Positions 1 to 6,594 of a DNA stretch of 23,812 nt are shown piece by piece (the first letter of the stretch is position 1; every line of letters begins with the position of its first letter). The notes beneath the pieces are model-generated. The model made no database searches. It was not told the origin of the DNA and was given only the letters and a program-made list of their open reading frames with translations. This stretch comes from CAZDBA01 sp964503615 (GTDB lineage Bacteria; Planctomycetota; Planctomycetia; Pirellulales; Pirellulaceae), in assembly GCA_964503615.1 (NCBI GenBank), contig CAZDBA010000072.1, forward strand, positions 1 to 23,812, read 5' to 3'. Both the position numbers and the translations under genes were made by a program.

Positions 1-290
1 GAGGGTTGACGGTTCTAACAGCCTCCCGATCTTCCCCATCGACATTTAGGATACCCTTTCGCAAAGGCCAACCACATCTTTCTTTGCGCCTTCGCCTTTG
101 CGTGAGACTACAGCATGGCCCACTCCACTGGCGAAGAAAATGGCATTACTACTCAGAAGTTGATCACAAAAGGCACGAAACCGCCAACCACGGACGACTC
201 CACAACTTCCTGGTTGTTCCAAGCGTCATGTCCTGACACTATTCACTAAAGCCGGTACTACAAACTGGTCAACTCAGGCTGAACGGACAA
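1..290. other. Gene-free left edge with a degenerate repeat-like string
   Basis: No convincing gene is seen here. Short open frames exist on the plus strand, but they have no ribosome binding site and an arginine/histidine-rich, non-protein-like composition. At 83-106 there is a degenerate internally repeated string built from TTTGCG / CGCCTT units and ending in GTGAG. It resembles the 'CTCACGCAAAGGCG...' strings that I recall recurring between genes in several bacterial phyla. The photolyase stop lies at 291 on the other strand, so this segment is downstream of that gene. Confidence 0.5.
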
Positions 291-1706
291 CTACGTTTTA
301 AACGCAGCCAGTGCCCGCTGGCGGCTGTGTTTGTAGTTGACAACATATTCCGGGTAATCGACACCCAACTGGTTGATCGCTTTGCTCAATTTGTCCGGAT
401 CATGCAGCGACTTGGCGGGAACGGGTTCCAATTCAGGGCACATCGTTTTGATAAATTCACCTTCGCAATCGAATCGTTTACTCTGACTGAACGGGCTGAA
501 GATCCGAAAATAGGGTACGGCATCGGTGCCGGTTGAGGCGGACCACTGCCAACCGCCGTTGTTGGCAGCCAAATCACCGTCGATCAGTTTTTCCATAAAG
601 TACTGTTCGCCCCGGCGCCAGTCGATCAACAGATTCTTGGTCAAGAACATAGCGGTCACCATTCGCAATCGGTTGTGCATCCATCCCGTTTGATTCAACT
701 GCCTCATGCCCGCGTCGACGATCGGAAATCCGGTTCGTCCCTCAGTCCATGCCGCAAAATCGTCGGCATCGTCGCGCCACGGAACCGCTTCTGTTTTAAG
801 TTTAAACGGCTGATGTTTCGAGACGCGGGGAAAGCCAACCATGACGTGACTGTAAAAATCGCGCCAAGTGAGTTCGGAGATCCAGATTTTTGGGCCTTCG
901 TTCGGACCTTCGATCTTTCCTTTGTTATGAGTCAATGCAGCGGCGAAACACTGACGAGGCGAAATCACACCCGCTGCCAGGTACGGAGACAAACTGCTTG
1001 TGCCCGCCAATGACGGCATGTCTCGCGCGTCGTTGTAGTCCAGGATCACTTTGCCGAATTGTTTCAGCCGTTTTTTTGCTTCCCGTTCTCCTGCTGGCCA
1101 GAGGCTCTCCAGTCGGTCGTGGCTTTGATACGGTCCCAACTGCTCAGGTACAACTGACGGTTTAATTGCGATCTCCGGTTGCTTGCGAGGGCGGGGCAGG
1201 GGATCGCAGTAGTCGAGGGCTTTGGTGTTCCAAACTTTTTTGTAGGGTGTAAAAACAGAATAGAACCGACCGTCTTTGGTAGAGATCTCTCGTGGCGGCA
1301 CGATGATGCGGTCGTGAAAACGCCGAAAGTCGATTCCCACGGCCGCACACGCCTGCTCTGCGGCCGCGTCACGATTGAGCTCGTTGAGTTCATATTCTCG
1401 ATTGACGAAAACAGACTGGCACTCGTTGTCTTTTGCGGTGCGGGCTACGAGTCGGGCCGCTTCATCGAACTTGTTGCATTCCACGATCAACAATGGAATG
1501 TTCAGCGCGGCCAATGAATCGGAAAGCAACCGAACGTTCCGAATCCAGAATCCAACTTTGCAATTCGCATCATCATGCAACTTCCACTGCTCAGGCGTCG
1601 CCACGTACAGCCCGACTACGCCTTCCTTGGACTCTTTGGCCGCGTGGTACAAAGCTTGGTTGTCCGTCAAGCGTAGATCTCTTCGAAACCAAACTAAAGT
1701 TCGCAT
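291..1706 (-). CDS. phrB: Deoxyribodipyrimidine photolyase (class I CPD photolyase)
   Basis: This is a light-driven DNA repair enzyme that splits cyclobutane pyrimidine dimers using FAD and an antenna chromophore. The 471-residue product matches the length of E. coli PhrB (472 from memory). Residues 1-130 form the Rossmann-like antenna domain, starting with the typical RTLVWFRRDLRLTDN. Residues 200-460 form the helical FAD domain, with GTSSLSPYLAAG (235-246), WRDFY (281-285), GRTGFPIVDAGMRQL (323-337) and GDLAANNGGWQW (377-388). By alignment from memory, W320, W363 and W386 correspond to the electron-transfer Trp triad, W281 to the lesion-stacking Trp, and N382 to the flavin-contacting Asn. 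The ATG at 1706 is preferred over an in-frame TTG at 1721, because TAGGA lies just upstream of it and the family starts at this point. It is transcribed away from the oxygenase-like gene at 1886; two small palindromes lie in the shared upstream region. Confidence 0.95.
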   Translation of the reverse strand: MRTLVWFRRDLRLTDNQALYHAAKESKEGVVGLYVATPEQWKLHDDANCKVGFWIRNVRLLSDSLAALNIPLLIVECNKFDEAARLVARTAKDNECQSVFVNREYELNELNRDAAAEQACAAVGIDFRRFHDRIIVPPREISTKDGRFYSVFTPYKKVWNTKALDYCDPLPRPRKQPEIAIKPSVVPEQLGPYQSHDRLESLWPAGEREAKKRLKQFGKVILDYNDARDMPSLAGTSSLSPYLAAGVISPRQCFAAALTHNKGKIEGPNEGPKIWISELTWRDFYSHVMVGFPRVSKHQPFKLKTEAVPWRDDADDFAAWTEGRTGFPIVDAGMRQLNQTGWMHNRLRMVTAMFLTKNLLIDWRRGEQYFMEKLIDGDLAANNGGWQWSASTGTDAVPYFRIFSPFSQSKRFDCEGEFIKTMCPELEPVPAKSLHDPDKLSKAINQLGVDYPEYVVNYKHSRQRALAAFKT

Positions 1707-1767
1707 AAAATTCCTAACCAAAATTCCAACAGATTCACCAGCAGTGTTAAACCGTGAATTTGACTTC

Positions 1768-1795
1768 AGGTTAACCTCAGCAATGAGCGTTCATT
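1768..1795. promoter_or_regulatory. Two adjacent small palindromes upstream of the photolyase
   Basis: AGGTTAACCT (1768-1777) is a perfect 10-base palindrome. It is followed closely by AATGA-GCGT-TCATT (1782-1795), a 5-base inverted repeat. Both sit 60-90 bases upstream of the photolyase ATG and about 90 bases upstream of the divergent oxygenase-like gene, a plausible place for an operator. No promoter boxes were convincing. The regulatory role is inferred from position only. Confidence 0.25.
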
Positions 1796-1885
1796 AACAA
1801 ATGAACAACCGATTGAGCCATTGTGGGTCGTAATCTTGAATAGGGCTATGGATCAACTAAAATTACGAAATAAACCGGTCCGTGG

Positions 1886-2641
1886 ATGCATCAAACCTGC
1901 TTCCGAATTTCTAGTCGTACGCAAAAGGCGTCTCTTATCTCCAGTTATCCCCTTGAGCGCTACAACAAAGACCTCAACGCCCAAAATGTGATCGAGCTCG
2001 ATTTGGATGCGGAAACGGTCAGCGCTGGCTATGCAGAAGTTGCTGATTTGTTAGACGCCGACTTTTTCGAGGGGCCGCTCACCAGTCCCAAATCGGAAAT
2101 AGGACTATATGCAGTTTGTCCTAGTTGGAATGGAGATCTACGGTGGATCTCCTCAGGGAACAAAGCCGGCTTCGATTTTTTCGATAGATACTTTGACCTG
2201 CTGGACGTGGCAGCAAAGACAAAAACGGTACTGGGTGACTTGGGCGAGTTAATTATGTACTCTGGATTTTTCGTTACTCGTAGCTTAACCGAATCTTCCT
2301 ACTACCATGTAGACTATATGGCTGAGGTGGGACTCAACGCGTTTACGTTAATGACCCCCGTAAAGCCAACGGGTGAAATAGGAAACTTGCTCTACCATGA
2401 TGCCGAGGGCGTCGAGCAGGTTTACAAATACTCGCAGGGGAAAGCGGTTTCCTTTGGCGGCGGCTTCTACCATTCAACCGAACCATTTAAATCTACTGAG
2501 CCCTACATTTTCATGTGCTTTACCTATGGCGTAACGGATATGGAACTTTGGGATTCGATCGCGGTCACGGCGGCAGAGCAGGGTATGTTCTACCGACACC
2601 CTCAAAAAGGAATCGTCCGTTGCGGCGAAACAGATAGTTAG
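1886..2641 (+). CDS. Putative 2-oxoglutarate/Fe(II)-type oxygenase (uncharacterised)
   Basis: This 251-residue protein has no signal peptide and is presumably cytoplasmic. The C-terminal half reads like a double-stranded beta-helix (cupin) fold. It has an HVD triad (H141-x-D143), a run of beta-strand-like segments, then GKAVSFGGGFYHSTEP with H196. This gives an HxD...H set of metal ligands, as in Fe(II)/2-oxoglutarate oxygenases, with about 53 residues between the first and last His. The basic residue that would bind 2-oxoglutarate is not obvious. I do not recognise a specific subfamily or substrate. The start is uncertain. The ATG at 1886 has no good ribosome binding site and lies 13 bases after an in-frame stop, while another frame opens at an ATG at 1848 behind TAGGG and runs to 1991. 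A frameshift near the N-terminus is therefore possible. It is divergent from the photolyase and precedes the large ThuA fusion gene by 58 bases. Confidence 0.6.
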   Translation: MHQTCFRISSRTQKASLISSYPLERYNKDLNAQNVIELDLDAETVSAGYAEVADLLDADFFEGPLTSPKSEIGLYAVCPSWNGDLRWISSGNKAGFDFFDRYFDLLDVAAKTKTVLGDLGELIMYSGFFVTRSLTESSYYHVDYMAEVGLNAFTLMTPVKPTGEIGNLLYHDAEGVEQVYKYSQGKAVSFGGGFYHSTEPFKSTEPYIFMCFTYGVTDMELWDSIAVTAAEQGMFYRHPQKGIVRCGETDS

Positions 2642-2699
2642 TTTTCCAAAAACCCACGTTGATGAACGTTTAAGTTTTCATCTCCTGAAAGAAGAACCC

Positions 2700-5600
2700 A
2701 TGAACAAACCTTTTCTCCAATCAAGTCTGATTGCGTTTACCATTCTGGTTACGGGGCTGTCCGTGAACTTGATGGCACAGTCGCTGATCTATCACGACGA
2801 AGCGATGACCGACGGAATCGGTAGCGGCAAACATATTGTGTTTCTGGCAGGTGACCACGAGTACCGGAGCGAAGAAACACTCCCCGCGCTGGCCAAGATC
2901 CTTGCCAAGAATTACGGCTTCAAGTGCACAGTACTCTTTAACGTCGACAAAGAGTCGGGTGAAATCATACCGGGCAATAACAATATGCCGGGCACCGAAT
3001 CGCTGGAAACCGCGGACTTGATGGTTGTCTTCTTGCGATTCCAGAACTTTCCCGACGAACAAATGCAACCGATCGCCGACTACCTCGAGCGCGGCGGACC
3101 GGTAGTGGGAATGCGGACGTCGACTCACGCCTTTAAGATCCCAAAAGACTCAACCTTCGCTCGGTTTGACTTTAAGTACCCAGGTGAAGAGTTTGAAAAA
3201 GGGTTCGGACGTCAGATTCTGGGAGAGACTTGGGTCTCGCACTATGGCAAGAACCATGTGATGTGCACTCGTTTGGATCTGGTCGAAGAGCAAAAGGAAC
3301 ACCCAATTCTGCGCGGGGTAGAAAACCCGTGGGCGCAATGTGGAGGTTACTGGGTTGAGCCGATCGAGGGCAGCACCGTGCTGGCCATGGCACAGCCGCT
3401 ACAAGGGATGACGCCTGATTCCCCTGAGGCGAAAGACAAGAACCCATGTCCCGGAGTCTGGGTTCGCGAGTACACCTCAAAGTCGGGTCAATCCGGACGA
3501 GTATTCACGACGACCTATGGCGCTTCGGAAGACATTCTTGATGACGACTTTCGCCGCATGATGCTCAATGGCTGCCTGTGGTCTGTTGGCTTGGAAGATC
3601 AAATCGCTGCTGATGCCAACATCGACTTTGTAGGTCGGTACACACCGCTGACGTTCGGGTTTGGGACCTATCGTGAGGGCGTTAAACCTGCGGAATACGA
3701 AGGTTGGGACTCGAACATCTCACCCGATTCCAAACCTGCGGCAACTCGCAAGAAGAAAAAAAAGAAGAAGAAACCTGCGGCCCCACCCGAGGAGATGAAG
3801 AAGAGCTCGTCCCATTCCCAATCTCGATCTGAATCCCAACCGGCGACGACGATTAGCGAAACATCGGGTGCATCAGTTTCACTGAATCCGTTGCAGCTAA
3901 AAAAAAGCGACCATATTTGCCTGATCGGTAACGAACTGGGCGAGCGGATGCAGCACCACAACTGGTTTGAGACCGCGCTGCATCAAGCGTTCCCCGATCT
4001 GAATTTGACTGTGCGAAATCTCTGCTTTCCAGGCGACGAGCCACAGCTTCGAATTCGCTCCGAAGATTTTGGCTCGCCTGATTCTCACCTGACTCATAGC
4101 AAGGCCAGTGTTGTACTGATACTTTTTGGCTTTAATGAATCGTTCGCAGGTGCGGCGGGCTTGGACTCATTCACCACCAACGTCAAGAAGGTGATCGTCA
4201 ACACGCTCAAACAGGATTACAACGGTGACGGCAACCCGCCCCGCATCGCGCTCGTTTCGCCGATCGCGTTTCAAGGCGGTTTGACTAACGCCAACCTTCC
4301 TGATGGAAAGCAGGAAAACCGAAACCTGGAAATGTACACCAACGCGTTACGAGAGTTGGCGGTCGAACATGAGGTCAGCTTCATCGATCTGTTCACTCCG
4401 ACGCAGCAGTTGTTTTCCCGTACAGATGATTCACTCACATTGAACGGTGCCCACCTGAACGACAAGGGCTACAAAGCGCTGGCGCCGATCCTGTTGAAAG
4501 AGCTGTCCGGAAAAACGATTGCTGGTTTCAATGAGACTTTAAAAGCTGAGATCGACGACAAGAACTTCCATTGGTGGCATCGGTATCGAGCGGTGAACGG
4601 CTACTCCGTGTACGGCGCTCGTAGCAGAGCCGGACGAGACGGCTCGGGAAAGTACAACAACTTCGACGTGATGCAACGTGAATTGCAGATTCTCGACCAA
4701 ATGGCTGCCAATCGTGATCAACGAATTTGGAAAATCGCCAGCGGCCAAAAAGTCTCCCAAACCGTAAACGATGACAACACGTTGCCCTTCCTGGAACCTA
4801 CAACCAATGTTGGAGGTGCTAACGACGTAAATGCCAAAAGAGGGAAACTTGGATCGTTGGAGTATTTGCCTGCGGCGAAACAGATCAAGATGTTCAAACT
4901 CGCGCCGGGCTATGAGATCCAACTGGTTGCTTCGGAAGAGCAGTTTCCAGAACTGGCCAACCCCGTCTCAATGAACTTCGACAACAAGGGACGATTGTGG
5001 GTTTCCACGATGCAGTCCTACCCTCACTGGAAACCGAAAACAAAACTCGATGACAAACTGCTGATTTTCGAAGACGACGACAATGATGGCAAAGCGGATC
5101 GTTGCAAAATTTTCGCGGGCGGGCTTCACCAACCAACCGGTTTCGAGCTTGGCCATAATGGCGTCTACATCGCGCAGCAGCCTGACGTTCTGTTTCTTCA
5201 GGATATCGATGGCGACGATCGTGAGGATACACGAGTTCGCAAGTTGGTTGGCTTTGATTCCTCCGATTCGCATCACGGGATCGCCGCATTCTATTGGGGC
5301 CCCGGTGGTAACCTTTACTTTCAGGAAGGCACGTTCAAACATTCACAGGTGGAAAGTCCCTACGGCCTGACCCGTTTATCAGAGGCCGGTATCTGGAAGT
5401 ACAACCCACGGACCGAGCGAGTTTCGGTTCACGCTTCGTACGCTTTTTCGAATCCCTGGGGGCATATCTTCGATCGCTGGGGGCAGGATTTTATTGGCGA
5501 CGCTTCGCCGGGGCGCAGCTATTGGGGAACGCCGATCTCTGGTTATTTGCCCTATCCACTGAAGCATCCCGGTGGATCGTTTGACAAAAAAATGATTGAA

Positions 5601-6503
5601 AACGTCGGAGGTGAGAATATCGAGTACCCGACGCTTTACCAAAAACGAATACGTCCACTGGCAGGTTGCGAAATCGTTTCCAGCCGCCACTTTCCTGATG
5701 AGACCCAAGGGAACTGGCTGGTAACCAACGTGATCGGAGACCGAGCCGTATTGAATCACAAAATCGAAGATCAGCGCTCCGGTTTCTGGGGAACTGAACA
5801 GACGCCGATCGTGTCTTGCGAGGATGGGAACTTTCGACCCGTGGATCTTGAATTTGCACCGGACGGATCGCTTTACATTCTTGACTGGCACAACGCGCTG
5901 ATTGGCCACTTGCAACACAACCTTCGTGATCCAAGTCGTGATCACAGCCATGGCCGCATCTGGCGAGTCACTTACAAAGATCGTCCACTTGTCCAGCCGG
6001 CCAAGATCGCAGGGGCTTCGAATGCCGAGCTGCTGGATTTGTTGAAAGCCTACGAGGACCGGACCCGCTATCGAGCCAAGCGTGAATTGTCACAGCGAGA
6101 TGCGGGCGAAGTGCTCGAATCGCTCGCCAGTTGGGTCGAAGCTTTAGATCCAAACGATCCGCAACATGAACACCACTTGCTCGAGGCACTTTGGTTGTAC
6201 CAGACGTTCAACAAGGTCGAAGAAGGTTTGCTGAAGCAACTGCTCGCAGCAAAAGATTTCCGCGCACGAGGAGCTGCAACGCGGGTTGTCGCCGAATGGC
6301 GCGATCACCTCCAGAATCCGATCGGCGTTTTGAAGCCGATGGTCAACGACGCGCATCCACGTGTGCGGCTGGAAGCAGTTCGCGCATTAAGCTTTTTCAA
6401 GGGGGATGATGCGATCGAACTCGCTTTGGATGCTCTGGAACATCCGACCGATTACTATCTCGAATACACGCTCGAAGAAACGATGCGAGCTTTGGAAAAC
6501 TAA
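2700..6503 (+). CDS. Secreted ThuA / SGNH-like / PVC-type dehydrogenase / HEAT fusion protein
   Basis: This 1267-residue secreted protein starts with a signal peptide (1-27, ending LMAQS). A ThuA-like domain follows (about 44-295; 'GDHEY', 'GGPVVGMRTSTHAF', 'PWAQCGGYWVE'). Next is a lysine- and serine-rich linker (350-395, with eight Lys in a row). An SGNH/GDSL-hydrolase-like domain (403-610) has G445 in the block II position, N479 in GFNESF and H585 in NGAHLND, but block I reads GNEL instead of GDSL. Residues 730-1095 form a glucose/sorbosone-dehydrogenase-like beta-propeller of the PVC type ('NPVSMNFDNKGRLWVS', 'GGLHQPTGFE', 'PDGSLYILDWHN', 'RIWRVTYKDRP'). HEAT-like helices run from 1110 to the end. 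Planctomycete relatives usually continue from this point into a cytochrome c domain. Here the protein stops at ...TMRALEN, and the copper and haem domains are found in the next gene. The role is probably periplasmic oxidation of a carbohydrate or related compound. The substrate is unknown. Confidence 0.85.
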   Translation: MNKPFLQSSLIAFTILVTGLSVNLMAQSLIYHDEAMTDGIGSGKHIVFLAGDHEYRSEETLPALAKILAKNYGFKCTVLFNVDKESGEIIPGNNNMPGTESLETADLMVVFLRFQNFPDEQMQPIADYLERGGPVVGMRTSTHAFKIPKDSTFARFDFKYPGEEFEKGFGRQILGETWVSHYGKNHVMCTRLDLVEEQKEHPILRGVENPWAQCGGYWVEPIEGSTVLAMAQPLQGMTPDSPEAKDKNPCPGVWVREYTSKSGQSGRVFTTTYGASEDILDDDFRRMMLNGCLWSVGLEDQIAADANIDFVGRYTPLTFGFGTYREGVKPAEYEGWDSNISPDSKPAATRKKKKKKKKPAAPPEEMKKSSSHSQSRSESQPATTISETSGASVSLNPLQLKKSDHICLIGNELGERMQHHNWFETALHQAFPDLNLTVRNLCFPGDEPQLRIRSEDFGSPDSHLTHSKASVVLILFGFNESFAGAAGLDSFTTNVKKVIVNTLKQDYNGDGNPPRIALVSPIAFQGGLTNANLPDGKQENRNLEMYTNALRELAVEHEVSFIDLFTPTQQLFSRTDDSLTLNGAHLNDKGYKALAPILLKELSGKTIAGFNETLKAEIDDKNFHWWHRYRAVNGYSVYGARSRAGRDGSGKYNNFDVMQRELQILDQMAANRDQRIWKIASGQKVSQTVNDDNTLPFLEPTTNVGGANDVNAKRGKLGSLEYLPAAKQIKMFKLAPGYEIQLVASEEQFPELANPVSMNFDNKGRLWVSTMQSYPHWKPKTKLDDKLLIFEDDDNDGKADRCKIFAGGLHQPTGFELGHNGVYIAQQPDVLFLQDIDGDDREDTRVRKLVGFDSSDSHHGIAAFYWGPGGNLYFQEGTFKHSQVESPYGLTRLSEAGIWKYNPRTERVSVHASYAFSNPWGHIFDRWGQDFIGDASPGRSYWGTPISGYLPYPLKHPGGSFDKKMIENVGGENIEYPTLYQKRIRPLAGCEIVSSRHFPDETQGNWLVTNVIGDRAVLNHKIEDQRSGFWGTEQTPIVSCEDGNFRPVDLEFAPDGSLYILDWHNALIGHLQHNLRDPSRDHSHGRIWRVTYKDRPLVQPAKIAGASNAELLDLLKAYEDRTRYRAKRELSQRDAGEVLESLASWVEALDPNDPQHEHHLLEALWLYQTFNKVEEGLLKQLLAAKDFRARGAATRVVAEWRDHLQNPIGVLKPMVNDAHPRVRLEAVRALSFFKGDDAIELALDALEHPTDYYLEYTLEETMRALEN

Positions 6504-6509
6504 AGAAAT

Positions 6510-6530
6510 GTGAGCGACACGAGCGCTCAC
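6510..6530 (+). other. Intergenic hairpin between the two redox genes
   Basis: GTGAGCG-ACACGAG-CGCTCAC is a perfect 7-base stem with a 7-base loop. It starts seven bases after the stop codon of the dehydrogenase fusion and lies 64 bases before the next ATG. There is no T-run directly behind it, so it is not a classic terminator. It could modulate read-through or protect an mRNA end within an operon, or be a remnant of a dispersed repeat. Confidence 0.45.
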
Positions 6531-6594
6531 AGACCTCGCTCCACCTCGATCTAATACGAAACATTTTTAACTGACAATCGAAACCGCAGACATC

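Noticed and set aside
6..236. Open frame of 76 codons at the left edge, and a 44-codon frame from an ATG at 115
   Set aside because: No ribosome binding site, composition rich in Arg/His or Thr without fold-like pattern, and overlap with a repeat-like string.
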